A stretch of 64,000 nt of DNA from Bryobacterales bacterium. GTDB taxonomy: Bacteria > Acidobacteriota > Terriglobia > Bryobacterales > Bryobacteraceae. Of the stretch, positions 1 through 8,982 are shown one piece after another. The notes beneath the pieces are model-generated. The model made no database searches, was not told the origin of the DNA, and saw only the letters and a list, made by a program, of their open reading frames with translations. Within the stretch, counting starts at the first letter, position 1; every line of letters starts with the position of its first letter. A program made the translations under genes and the position numbers. The DNA is taken from the NCBI GenBank assembly GCA_020854055.1, contig JADZGD010000118.1, forward strand, positions 182,152-246,151, read 5' to 3'.

Positions 1-2
1 CA

Positions 3-1508
3 CTGGCCGCCGAGGGGCGCCTCGCCATCTGTTTCGAATTCCCTTATGGTTCACACCACATCAACGCCTCCGACTGGGACTCCGAGGAGCGGCATAAGAC
101 CGAAGTCGTCCATCACTCCGCCACGTTGACCGATATTCATCGCACGCTCGACCACGACCGGTACTTCGTTCGTGTGGCAACCGAGGGCGCTGCCAGACCT
201 TTGAGCCTGGGTCCGCATGGGGTGATATTTTCGGGGATCTCAAACGCGGTCGGGTTGGCCTGTCATTTCACGCCGGATCCGCCGGCAGCATCTTTGCCCC
301 CGTGTCGCAGGATTCACTACGAGAGTGCCGAGCATTGGGCCCGCTTCTGGTCCACCGGCGGCGCGATTGACTTTGCCTCCAGCACCGACTCGCGCGCGCA
401 AGAGTTGGAGCGCCGCGTGGTGCTCTCGCAGTATCTCACCGCCATTCAGTGCGCCGGCAGCATGCCGCCGCAAGAGACCGGACTCACCTGCAATAGCTGG
501 TACGGGAAATTCCACCTGGAGATGCACTGGTGGCACGCAGCGCAGTTCGCGCAGTGGGGACGCTGGCATCTGCTCGAGCGCAGCCTTAACTGGTATGCCG
601 CCATCCTGCCTTCGGCGCGGAAGCGCGCCCATGATCAGGGTTACTCTGGCGCGCGGTGGCCGAAGATGACGGGGCCGGATGGCGCCGACAGTCCATCGCC
701 GATCGGACCGCTGCTCATCTGGCAGCAGGCGCACCCGATACTGTACGCCGAGTTGATCTACCGCGCGCGGCCCAATCGCGAGACGCTGGACCGTTTGGCT
801 CCGCTGGTCTTCGCATCGGCCGATTTTATGGCCAGCTACGCGGCGCAACAGAACGATCGCTACGTGCTCGGACCGCCTCTGATCCCCGCCCAGGAAGTCT
901 TCTCTCCGCGCGCCGGTTACAACCCCACATTCGAGCTTGCCTACTGGCGGCAGGGCCTCGGCGTCGCGCAGTTGTGGTTGGAGCGGATGGGCTTAGCGCG
1001 CAAGCCGCTGTGGGATGCCGTGCGCGGCCGCCTGGCTCCGCTGCCGGTTCGCGATGGAGTCTACCTGGCGCAGGAGAGCGCGCCGGACACGTTCACGCGG
1101 GCCAACCGTGACCATCCGTCCATGCTGGCCGCCTATGGCATGCTGAACGGCGAGGGCGTGGACCGGCAGGTGATGCTGCGCACGCTCGAACGCGTGATGA
1201 AGGAGTGGATCTGGACGGAAACCTGGGGTTGGGATTTTCCGATGGCCGCAATGACCGCCGCCCGGCTCAACCGGCCGGAGATGGCGATTGACGCCTTGTT
1301 CAAGCAATCGCCGCGCAACACCTGGCTCGCCAATGGACACAACTGGCAGCGTGCCAGCCTTCCGGTGTACCTGCCGGGCAATGGTGGTCTGCTGGCGGCG
1401 GTGGCGATGATGGCAGCGGGTTGGAAGGACTCACCCCAGAGTCACGCGCCCGGCTTCCCCAGATCCGGTTGGCGTGTACGGCACAGCGGGCTCGGACCGC
1501 TGTTGTAG
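3..1508 (+). CDS. Six-hairpin glycosidase-like protein, C-terminal part (5' truncated)
   Basis: The reading frame is open from the window edge (position 3), so the first in-frame TTG at 126 is not the true start; about 500 codons are visible. The middle of the protein has a Trp/His-rich stretch (MHWWHAAQFAQWGR), then a tyrosine-rich helix and the motif GARWPKM, followed by PLLIWQQAHP. This pattern resembles the (alpha/alpha)6 barrel of GH65/GH95-like glycoside hydrolases that act on plant or microbial oligosaccharides. No signal peptide can be judged because the start is missing. It converges on the redoxin gene with only 7 nt between the stops. The family call is from motif feel; the substrate is unknown. 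Confidence 0.6.
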   Translation: MAAEGRLAICFEFPYGSHHINASDWDSEERHKTEVVHHSATLTDIHRTLDHDRYFVRVATEGAARPLSLGPHGVIFSGISNAVGLACHFTPDPPAASLPPCRRIHYESAEHWARFWSTGGAIDFASSTDSRAQELERRVVLSQYLTAIQCAGSMPPQETGLTCNSWYGKFHLEMHWWHAAQFAQWGRWHLLERSLNWYAAILPSARKRAHDQGYSGARWPKMTGPDGADSPSPIGPLLIWQQAHPILYAELIYRARPNRETLDRLAPLVFASADFMASYAAQQNDRYVLGPPLIPAQEVFSPRAGYNPTFELAYWRQGLGVAQLWLERMGLARKPLWDAVRGRLAPLPVRDGVYLAQESAPDTFTRANRDHPSMLAAYGMLNGEGVDRQVMLRTLERVMKEWIWTETWGWDFPMAAMTAARLNRPEMAIDALFKQSPRNTWLANGHNWQRASLPVYLPGNGGLLAAVAMMAAGWKDSPQSHAPGFPRSGWRVRHSGLGPLL

Positions 1509-1515
1509 CCGGAAG

Positions 1516-2652
1516 CTAGTTGCGGTTCCAATAGGCGTTCTGGCCGATATAGTCGTCGTCCGGCAGGTTGGCGAGGATCAACCGGCGCAACTTCAACGGT
1601 TCAACCGGCCCTTGCACTTTGTAGAGTTGCCTGCCTTCCGGGCTGATCAGCACCGTATACGGCAGCGCCGCATTCCACGAGCGATCGAACGCCGCCATGG
1701 AGGCGTAGGTTTCCTTCACGCCGAACAGCAGATTACGCGTTGTGGCGTGCTGCGATTCCAGAAATCGCCGCACCCCCTTCTCCTCGTCGGGAAAGTTTGC
1801 GCTCACGGTGACCAGGCTGAAGGGGCGCCGCCGGTACATTCGCCACATCTTCTGGAATTCGGGGAATTCGTCGGCGCAAGGTCCGCACCAGGTAGCCCAA
1901 AACGTTACCAGAAGTGTCTTGCCGGTGGGGTTCGACCGCAGTAACTTCAATCCAGCGGGCGTGACCAGTTCCAACGGTACCGGCTCCTTTTCGAATCGTT
2001 GGGCTTCGGCTATCTGCCCCTCATGCTTATAGGCCCACTTGATGCTGCAGCCCACCGTGGGCGTGGTCCGCACAGCCACGGGCCTGCCAGCCAGTACGGC
2101 GTCCAAAGCGTTGCGCGCGTCCGGAATTTTCGCGTAGGCTTCGCGCGGACTGCTATCCACCCGGCCCTGGTAACGCAGTTTCCGCGCGGCATCGAAGATG
2201 AAAACATGTGGTGTGGCGGTAGGTCCGTATTGACGCGAAACCTGCTGGGAGTCGCCGTCGTAGAGAAAAGGAAAATCGAAGTGACGGTGGAGGGCGCGGA
2301 GTCTCATGTCCTCGAAAGAATCACCTAAGTCGGTATAGCCCATCTCGTCCAGCCGCAAGGCGCCAGGATTGTTGGGTTGAATCACCGCAAACGCGACGTG
2401 CTTCGGACGATAGTCGTTGATCAGCTTCTGAATCCGTTCTTCGTACACTTCGGCGGTCGGGCAGTGAACCGCGGTGAAGATCACGACCAGCGCCGGGGCG
2501 CTATCGAAATCGTGCAGCGAGTAAGTCTTTCCATCCACCCCGGGCAGACGGAAATCCGGAGCCGCCGATCCGATCGCCAGAGTTGGCGGAGTATCCGCCG
2601 CCATCAGGCCGTGGGACAACAGCGCAATGAGTAGAAGCAGCCGCGTAGCCAT
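1516..2652 (-). CDS. Secreted two-domain redoxin (AhpC/TSA-like plus TlpA-like thioredoxin)
   Basis: The protein is 378 residues with a hydrophobic signal peptide (about residues 1-19). A first peroxiredoxin/redoxin domain has its active-site region around Cys64 (HCPTAEVYEER), with one Cys rather than CxxC. A second TlpA-like thioredoxin domain carries the redox motif WCGPC (Cys256 and Cys259). It should act in the periplasm in thiol-disulfide exchange or peroxide reduction. The ATG at 2652 is preferred over the TTG at 2670 because it sits directly before the hydrophobic segment; no strong ribosome binding site is visible. It is divergent from the HtrA gene. Confidence 0.8.
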   Translation of the reverse strand: MATRLLLLIALLSHGLMAADTPPTLAIGSAAPDFRLPGVDGKTYSLHDFDSAPALVVIFTAVHCPTAEVYEERIQKLINDYRPKHVAFAVIQPNNPGALRLDEMGYTDLGDSFEDMRLRALHRHFDFPFLYDGDSQQVSRQYGPTATPHVFIFDAARKLRYQGRVDSSPREAYAKIPDARNALDAVLAGRPVAVRTTPTVGCSIKWAYKHEGQIAEAQRFEKEPVPLELVTPAGLKLLRSNPTGKTLLVTFWATWCGPCADEFPEFQKMWRMYRRRPFSLVTVSANFPDEEKGVRRFLESQHATTRNLLFGVKETYASMAAFDRSWNAALPYTVLISPEGRQLYKVQGPVEPLKLRRLILANLPDDDYIGQNAYWNRN

Positions 2653-2670
2653 CCCGGTATTGTCCAACAA

Positions 2671-3001
2671 TTTGCCGGACCCTGGCCCGTCCAGGCCCGA
2701 TCCGGAAAGCTGAGTCAGCAGTTGTCAGAAATTGTAAAGTAACGCGAGCCCTTTCAAATGCATCGCACCAAGTGAGAGGCAACGTGGCAGGGGCGGTGAA
2801 AAAAGATAATCGGCAACGGCAAAAGATTTAGTTGCCGTTAGACGCTGCGAAGCTCTCGCAGGTTTCCGAATAACTGAAGAGCGGCGCGTTGAGTGACGCG
2901 AATCTAACGTTCTTCAAGAAGCAACGTCTGGATGATCGACGTAACCTCAGCGATATACGTTGTCCCGACCTATTGAAGGGAAGCTAGGAGACAGAAATAA
3001 A
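2671..3001. promoter_or_regulatory. Divergent control region between redoxin and htrA, with two dyads
   Basis: This 331-nt gene-free region holds an 8-bp perfect inverted repeat (AACGGCAA at 2815-2822 and TTGCCGTT at 2832-2839, 9-nt spacer). A second short palindrome, TTCTTCAAGAA, lies at 2910-2920. Either could be an operator or an RNA hairpin. The htrA ribosome binding site (AGGAG, 2986-2990) is at its right end. No confident -35/-10 pair was found. Confidence 0.4.
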
Positions 3002-4492
3002 ATGATCCAGTGGATGAAGAGCCGCCCAAGCCAGGCCGCTCTTGTTGTTCTCGCCGCCGTGTTGATTGCCGGCGGCGTATTTGCAAAGGCGAACTCCAGA
3101 CCGGCGTTGAACATTCTGCCGGATGCGGCGCCCGCGGCCCGCGCGACGGTAGACGCCGCCACACTGCAAACCGGATTTGCAGCGGTCGTCAAGCAGACCG
3201 CGCCGGCGGTGGTCAATGTCTATTCAACGCGTATCGACAAGCAACGCGCTCCCCAGATGAGCCCGTTTTTCAATGATCCGTTCTTCCGCCGCTTCTTTGG
3301 CGACAATCCGAATCTCCAACAGCAGCAGCCCCGCGAGCGTAAGCAGCAGAGCCTCGGCTCGGGAGTTATCATCAACTCCGACGGTTATATCATCACCAAC
3401 AACCATGTTGTCGCTGGTGCTACCGATGTTAAGGTTACCACTTACGCCAAGAAAGACTATCCCGCTAAGATCATCGGCCGGGATCCAAAGACCGACATTG
3501 CGGTATTGAAGGTGGATGCCAAGGATCTGCCCTATCTTCGGCTGGGCGATTCCAGTAAGGCGGAGGTCGGCGACATCGTGCTTGCCATCGGCAACCCCTT
3601 CGGGCTCGGACAAACCGTAACGATGGGCATTATCAGCGCCAAGGGCCGCGGCAATCTGGGCATTGAAGATTACGAAGATTTCATTCAGACCGATGCCGCC
3701 ATCAATCCCGGCAATTCGGGCGGCGCATTGATCAACACCCGGGGCGAACTGATCGGCATCAACACCGCCATCCTCTCCGGGTCCGGCGGCAACCAGGGCG
3801 TTGGCTTCGCCATCCCGGTGAACATGGCTCGCAATATCGTGCATCAGATTGAACTGCACGGGCATGTGGTGCGCGGTTACCTGGGCGTGACTATCCAGCC
3901 GGTTACCGAACAGATGGCAAAAGCCTTTGGGCGTCCCGGTGAAATCTATGGAGCGCTGGTAGCTCAGGTTAGTCCGGACAGCCCTGCATCCAAGGCCGGA
4001 CTCCAACCTGGTGACATCATCCTTGAACTCAACGACAAACGCGTTGAAGACAGCCGCACGTTGAGTCTGTCGGTTGCCCAGATGTCTCCCGGCTCTCCCG
4101 CTCACCTGAGGGTTTTCCGCAACGGCGTGACCAAAGACTTTGTTGTGACTCTCGGAGAACTGCCGGAGAAGGGTAATAACGCCAGCACGCCGGGCAGCGG
4201 CTCGACCGAGTTGATGAGCGGTGTCAGTGTGCAGAATCTGACCCCGGATATCGCCCGGCAGTTAGGTGTTCCGGGCAATACCCTGGGCGTGGTGGTGTCG
4301 CGAGTAGATCCTTCCAGCGCGGCCGCCGATTCCGGTCTGCGCGAAGGTGACATCATCCGTGAAGTGAACCGTAAGCCGGTTGTCAACACCAATCAGTTCG
4401 AGAGCGCGCTTCACGCGGCAGGCAAGGATGCCGTGTTACTGCTGGTGAACCGGAACGGACAGAATCTGTTCTTGGTAGTTCAGCAGCAGTAA
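3002..4492 (+). CDS. htrA: HtrA/DegQ-type periplasmic serine protease (Do family)
   Basis: This 496-residue protein degrades or chaperones misfolded envelope proteins. After an N-terminal membrane or signal segment (about residues 10-28) comes a trypsin-like domain. Its triad is His135 (TNNHVVAGA), Asp165 (KTDIAVLKV) and Ser239 (NPGNSGGAL). Two PDZ domains follow, at about 290-370 and 405-490, as in DegP/DegQ. A Gln/Arg-rich stretch near residues 105-116 fits the flexible LA loop. The ATG at 3002 is chosen over the TTG at 2960 because AGGAG lies 11 nt upstream of it. The gene is monocistronic, ending at a strong intrinsic terminator. Confidence 0.95.
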   Translation: MIQWMKSRPSQAALVVLAAVLIAGGVFAKANSRPALNILPDAAPAARATVDAATLQTGFAAVVKQTAPAVVNVYSTRIDKQRAPQMSPFFNDPFFRRFFGDNPNLQQQQPRERKQQSLGSGVIINSDGYIITNNHVVAGATDVKVTTYAKKDYPAKIIGRDPKTDIAVLKVDAKDLPYLRLGDSSKAEVGDIVLAIGNPFGLGQTVTMGIISAKGRGNLGIEDYEDFIQTDAAINPGNSGGALINTRGELIGINTAILSGSGGNQGVGFAIPVNMARNIVHQIELHGHVVRGYLGVTIQPVTEQMAKAFGRPGEIYGALVAQVSPDSPASKAGLQPGDIILELNDKRVEDSRTLSLSVAQMSPGSPAHLRVFRNGVTKDFVVTLGELPEKGNNASTPGSGSTELMSGVSVQNLTPDIARQLGVPGNTLGVVVSRVDPSSAAADSGLREGDIIREVNRKPVVNTNQFESALHAAGKDAVLLLVNRNGQNLFLVVQQQ

Positions 4493-4538
4493 GCCGGACG
4501 ATTACGTAGCAGTCCTTCGGAACATTGCTGCGGTTTCG

Positions 4539-4571
4539 CCGCGGGCGAGTTACTCTCGCCCGCGGAGTTTT
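4539..4571 (+). terminator. Rho-independent terminator of htrA
   Basis: A perfect 11-bp stem (CCGCGGGCGAG at 4539-4549 with CTCGCCCGCGG at 4555-4565) encloses a 5-nt loop and is followed by AGTTTTATTT. This is the clearest intrinsic terminator in the window. Confidence 0.85.
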
Positions 4572-4742
4572 ATTTCCAGACGTTGCCGCCGAACGTCGCC
4601 GATCGGCGCGGTTGCCGCAATGGGGTGCCCAGCCCGCCGCTCAACCGGCGGAGTTTGCCTCGCTGTCTGGCGCCAGGCTGGTGCGGACATATTGGTTGAA
4701 CTTCTGAGGGCGTGCGCGGTCGATTCCCGGCGTTTCAGATGA

Positions 4743-4757
4743 TAGAATTCAGGGTTG
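4743..4757 (+). promoter_or_regulatory. -10-like hexamer just upstream of the TonB-dependent receptor start
   Basis: TAGAAT at 4743-4748 ends 6 nt before the TTG start at 4755, which would place the transcription start at or next to the start codon. No -35 box is evident. It is one of several such arrangements in the window. Confidence 0.45.
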
Positions 4758-7700
4758 TTGCGAACCATCACCCTCCTTGTCTTTTTCATTTTGAGCGCGG
4801 TATCGGCGCCGGCGCAGTCCGCGGCGGCGGGCGCGCTGGAGGGGACCGTAACGGACGGCACGGGGCAGCGCCTGGCGGGCGCGGTGATCCACCTCCGCAA
4901 TGCAGCGACGGGCGAGCATTTTAAGGCCAGCGCCGGCGCCGATGGCGCGTTTCAATTCTCACTATTGCCTCCAGGGTCTTACCGGGTTGAGTTTACGCAC
5001 CCGGGATTCAAGACGGCCCGGATGGCCCGGTTGATTCTAAACGTTAGCGAGCGGCCGGTGCTTGACGCCGTGCTCGCACCCGGCGATCCGAGATCGGTCG
5101 GGGAATGCGCCTGTAAATTGCAGACGGCCGCGCCGTCCACCGGCACGCTTGTCGACCAGAAGACAATTACCGCGGTACCCCTGAATACGCGCAACTTCAC
5201 CCAGGTGCTGTCGATGTCGTCGGGCTCGGTGGCTAGTGTGAACAACGCGGGAACACTGGGACGCGGTTCGTCGAGCGTGAATGTAAATGGCAACGCCAGC
5301 GCCGGCGGATACACGGTAGATGGAGCTTACGCGCCCAGTACGGTGCCCAATCCGGACGCAATATCGGAGTTCAAAATCCAGACTTCGCAAAACGACGCTA
5401 TGTTCGGCGCCATGGTGCCGAACACAAACCTGATGACGAAGCGCGGAGAAAATTCGGTACATGGGGACCTGTGGGAGTTCGTGCGAAATGACATCTTCAA
5501 CGCCAATGCGTTCTTCCGGAATGCGACCGGGCAGACCAAGCCGAACCTGAAACAGAACCAGTATGGCGCCACGCTGGGCGGACCGATCAGGCGGAACAAA
5601 CTGTTCTTCTTCGGATCATACCAGGCGACACGGCAGGTGAACGGCCTGGATCCGACGTCGGTCTCCAACATGATTCTGCCGGCGCTGACCGCGGACCGTT
5701 CGGCTTCAACACTGGCGGCCCAGTTCTGTCCCGGTAATTCCGGTGGAGACCCCCGGTTCCAGAGTTATGCCGGAGGCCGGCAACTGGATTGCGCAAACCA
5801 AGGCACCGGCGTAACCGCGCCGATCAATCCGGTTGCATTGAGGCTGCTTCAAATGAAGAATGCTCAGGGGCAGTATCTTATCCCCTCTCCCCAGACGGTT
5901 TTCACCAGTGGACCGAATGCCGGCTTGGGATTCTCATCGTTTAGCATGCCGTCAACTTACAACGAGAATCACTTTCTGGCAAATGCCGATTACATGATGC
6001 CGAAGGAAAATACGCTCTCCGCCCGGCTGTTCGCGGCAACGGTGGACCAGTTGCGTACGTTCGGTTCACCGGGAGGGTATCCCGGCGCTCCGATTGTGCC
6101 GGGGTTTGGCGCTTCGCAAGCGCTGGCGGCGACCGACGCCGCCACCAGTCTTCGTCTCACCAGCCAACTGAGCCCCAACACGGTGAACGAGGCGGTAGCG
6201 GCCTACACGCGCAACCGCACCGATACAAACGGCGTGGACGCGCCGCTCGCCTCCGAAGTAGGCATGGTGGCGGTAGATCCGCTGTTCCCCCAGCCGCCGG
6301 AGATTACCGTGCTGGGACCAATGGGATCATTCCGGCTGTTCGGCACGGACCCGAATGACAACCACTTCGAGACGCGGACCTTCTCGGCCGGTGATAACAT
6401 CTCCTGGGTACGGGGCAACCAGCGGCTACGCGGTGGAGGGTTCTTTCTGAGCCAATTCAACGGGCGGGCCGACACGGGCGGAGCGCGTGGAAAGATTACC
6501 TTCCAGACCTTCGAAGATTTTCTGTTGGGGATGGATGCTGCAAGCAACCTGAGCCCAACCGGCCGCAGCAACATCCAGTCGGTCCAATCGAGCGAGGGTG
6601 TAGGGCCGAACGGCGAAGTGGAGTACCGCTACCGGCGCTACTACGGCGCGGCGTTTATCCAGGATGACATCAAAGTCAATGAGCGGTTCACGCTGAACCT
6701 GGGGCTGCGCTGGGAGTACATCGGCCCTTCGCTCGACGAGAGCGGAACGATCGGTAACATGGACCTGGCAGCGCTTCGGGAGACGGCGATTCCACCGGCG
6801 GCCGGCACACTCGCCGGTAACACGGTGGCGGCGAACTACCCGGCAGGGCTGATCAATCCCTATACCGGCAAGCCGTTCGGACCGCCACCCACAGGCGTGC
6901 GGGTCCGTTCCTCGAAAAGCTTCTACGAGAACGGCACTCCGCTGGACACGTTCGCTCCCCGCGCCGGTATGGCCTGGCAGCCGCTCGGTTCGGGCGGCCG
7001 GCTGGTGGTGGGCGCGGCTTACGGCACGTTCTTCCAGAGCCCGCCATTTGGCGCGAATGCATCGAGCGCGCCGCCGTTCACTTCGGTGCCGTTTTCGCAG
7101 GGTTTCACCAACTCGGATTCCAGCAACAACCTCTCCACCTTTTCCAAGCCGTTTCCGGTCACCACGCTCGGTTACGTTCCGCGCACTCCGGTATCGCAGC
7201 TTTCCGACCGCGTGGCGGGGCCCGAGTACAGGGTGCCACGAATTCAGCAGTGGAACGTCACCAGCAAGATCCGGTTGCGGCAGAATATGTCGTTCGATTT
7301 AGGGTACGTCGGATCGCGGGGCGGCCATCTACTGCTGGCACGGGGAATGAACCAGCCGGTGCTGGCGAGCGCGGCGCGTCCGGTCAACTGCGGATGGGAC
7401 GGCGTGGCAGCGCATTGTGTGACGGTGAACACCGCGGCCAATGCGGCGCTTCGTGTTCCGGTACTCGGGGAGACCCAATCGGCCCTGTTGACCAGCGAGT
7501 TTACCGGCGCTTCGTGGTACCACAGCCTGCAAGCCACGCTGCGCCGGCAGATGGCAAACGGGCTGACGTTTCAGATGGCGTACACGCTGTCAAAAGCCGA
7601 AAACAACCTGAACGTGCTCAACGATCAGAACAGTCCGGCACAGGCTAAGGCCCGTGCCTCGTTTGACCGCACACACCGGGTGATCACGAATTTCAACTAT

Positions 7701-8240
7701 CAACTGCCGCTGCCGGCGGGCACCTCGGCGTGGCAGCGCACTTTGACTCAAGGGTGGTCGTTGACCGGAATCGTGCTCGTTCAGAGCGGGCTGCCGATGA
7801 CGCTGACCGACCCGAATGGAGGCACCGTCTTCGGGCGGGCCGCAACCTCAACGATCACGATGTGTCCTGGCGCAACCTATGATTCGCTGGCAACCAGCGG
7901 AAACGTATCCTCACGAATTAACCGGTGGGTGAATAGCTCCGCGGTGTGCGCTCCGGCGACGATTGGCGCCGATGGCTCGGCCGGATATGGGACAGCGGGA
8001 CAGAGCATCCTGGACGGACCCGGGCAGGTGAACTCCGATTTCTCATTGGGGAAACGTACTCGTGTCGGCGGGCTGAGGGAGGATGCGGAACTGGCGTTCC
8101 GGGTGGAATTCTACAACGCGATGAACCATTCGCAGTTCTCCAATCCGGGGACCACGTTCCGCACGGCAGGCTTCGGGGTAATTACGGAGACCGCGGTAGC
8201 GCCGCGATTGATCCAGTTCGGTGTGAAGTACCTTTTCTGA
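4755..8240 (+). CDS. TonB-dependent receptor, Oar-like, with carboxypeptidase-regulatory N-domain
   Basis: This 1161-residue outer-membrane protein starts with a signal peptide (about residues 1-21). A carboxypeptidase-regulatory-like beta-sandwich follows (about 25-110: GALEGTVTDGTGQRLAGAVI, then DGAFQFSLLPPGSYRVEF). A plug-like region lies at about 120-240 (NVNGNASAGGYTVDG), and then a long beta-barrel ends in KYLF with a terminal Phe, as expected for BAM-inserted barrels. Such receptors are strongly expanded in Acidobacteria and probably import oligosaccharides or other large ligands; the ligand here is unknown. The start is TTG at 4755 (TTG at 4758 is equally possible). It converges on the yggS-like gene with 5 nt between stops. 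Confidence 0.88.
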   Translation: MLRTITLLVFFILSAVSAPAQSAAAGALEGTVTDGTGQRLAGAVIHLRNAATGEHFKASAGADGAFQFSLLPPGSYRVEFTHPGFKTARMARLILNVSERPVLDAVLAPGDPRSVGECACKLQTAAPSTGTLVDQKTITAVPLNTRNFTQVLSMSSGSVASVNNAGTLGRGSSSVNVNGNASAGGYTVDGAYAPSTVPNPDAISEFKIQTSQNDAMFGAMVPNTNLMTKRGENSVHGDLWEFVRNDIFNANAFFRNATGQTKPNLKQNQYGATLGGPIRRNKLFFFGSYQATRQVNGLDPTSVSNMILPALTADRSASTLAAQFCPGNSGGDPRFQSYAGGRQLDCANQGTGVTAPINPVALRLLQMKNAQGQYLIPSPQTVFTSGPNAGLGFSSFSMPSTYNENHFLANADYMMPKENTLSARLFAATVDQLRTFGSPGGYPGAPIVPGFGASQALAATDAATSLRLTSQLSPNTVNEAVAAYTRNRTDTNGVDAPLASEVGMVAVDPLFPQPPEITVLGPMGSFRLFGTDPNDNHFETRTFSAGDNISWVRGNQRLRGGGFFLSQFNGRADTGGARGKITFQTFEDFLLGMDAASNLSPTGRSNIQSVQSSEGVGPNGEVEYRYRRYYGAAFIQDDIKVNERFTLNLGLRWEYIGPSLDESGTIGNMDLAALRETAIPPAAGTLAGNTVAANYPAGLINPYTGKPFGPPPTGVRVRSSKSFYENGTPLDTFAPRAGMAWQPLGSGGRLVVGAAYGTFFQSPPFGANASSAPPFTSVPFSQGFTNSDSSNNLSTFSKPFPVTTLGYVPRTPVSQLSDRVAGPEYRVPRIQQWNVTSKIRLRQNMSFDLGYVGSRGGHLLLARGMNQPVLASAARPVNCGWDGVAAHCVTVNTAANAALRVPVLGETQSALLTSEFTGASWYHSLQATLRRQMANGLTFQMAYTLSKAENNLNVLNDQNSPAQAKARASFDRTHRVITNFNYQLPLPAGTSAWQRTLTQGWSLTGIVLVQSGLPMTLTDPNGGTVFGRAATSTITMCPGATYDSLATSGNVSSRINRWVNSSAVCAPATIGADGSAGYGTAGQSILDGPGQVNSDFSLGKRTRVGGLREDAELAFRVEFYNAMNHSQFSNPGTTFRTAGFGVITETAVAPRLIQFGVKYLF

Positions 8241-8245
8241 TCAAG

Positions 8246-8923
8246 TCACGGCCGGGGCCGCAGGCCGAACAGCGCGGTTCCTACCCGGATGTGGGTGGAT
8301 CCTTCTTCGATGGCGGCTTCGAGGTCGTTGGACATGCCCATGGAGAGCAAGGGCAACTGGAATTGCCGGGCGAGTTCGCGAAGACGGATGAAGTAGGGGC
8401 GGGCTGCGTCCGGATCTTCGGACCATGGCGGCATGGTCATCAGTCCGGTTAGGTTGAGATTCGGGCACGCGCGCACGGATTCGACAAGTTCGCAAAGAGA
8501 GCCGGGGCTGGCTCCGCGCTTGGACTCTTCCGGCGACAGTTTGACTTCGAGCATGACTTCGAGCCGGCGTCCGGCGGCATCGAGGCGGCGGGCGAGTTTC
8601 GCCGAATCGACGGTTTGGATGACGTGAAACAGTCCGGCGGCGATGCTGGATTTGTTTGACTGGAGATGCCCGATGAGGTGGAAGCGGGCGCCGGGGAGCG
8701 CCGCCACTTCTGGACGCTTGCCCTCAAATTCCTGCACGTAGTTTTCGCCGAAATCGCGGATGCCAAGGGCGTAGGCTTCACCAATGGCGCTAGCCGGAAA
8801 AAGTTTAGTCACCGCGATCAGGGTGATGTCCCGCGGGCGGCGTCCGGCGCGGGCGGCCGCGCGTTCGATGCGCTCGCGCACCCGTTGATAGCGTTCGCTC
8901 AGAGAGGAATCAGCGACCGGCAC
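8246..8923 (-). CDS. YggS/PROSC family PLP-binding protein
   Basis: This 225-residue fold-type III PLP protein maintains cellular PLP homeostasis (YggS/PLPBP family). The PLP lysine is Lys40 in LIAVTKLFP. Further family motifs are FGENYVQE, FHLIGHLQSNK, GLMTMPP and the C-terminal SMGMSNDLEAAI...VGTALFG. A longer frame reaches 9112, but it would overlap the divergent gene and has an Arg/Pro-rich non-family N-terminus. The GTG at 8923 gives the normal family length. A TACACT hexamer (8930-8935, minus strand) ends 6 nt before this GTG, which supports the start and suggests a leaderless transcript. Confidence 0.9.
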   Translation of the reverse strand: MPVADSSLSERYQRVRERIERAAARAGRRPRDITLIAVTKLFPASAIGEAYALGIRDFGENYVQEFEGKRPEVAALPGARFHLIGHLQSNKSSIAAGLFHVIQTVDSAKLARRLDAAGRRLEVMLEVKLSPEESKRGASPGSLCELVESVRACPNLNLTGLMTMPPWSEDPDAARPYFIRLRELARQFQLPLLSMGMSNDLEAAIEEGSTHIRVGTALFGLRPRP

Positions 8924-8929
8924 ATTGTT

Positions 8930-8935
8930 AGTGTA
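8930..8935 (-). promoter_or_regulatory. -10-like TACACT for the yggS-like gene
   Basis: On the minus strand TACACT ends 6 nt before the GTG start at 8923. No Shine-Dalgarno fits between them, so the transcript is probably leaderless. Confidence 0.5.
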
Positions 8936-8982
8936 ACGAAGCAGCGAGAAGAAACGCTGCCGCGGCGCACTATTCCTTTTCG

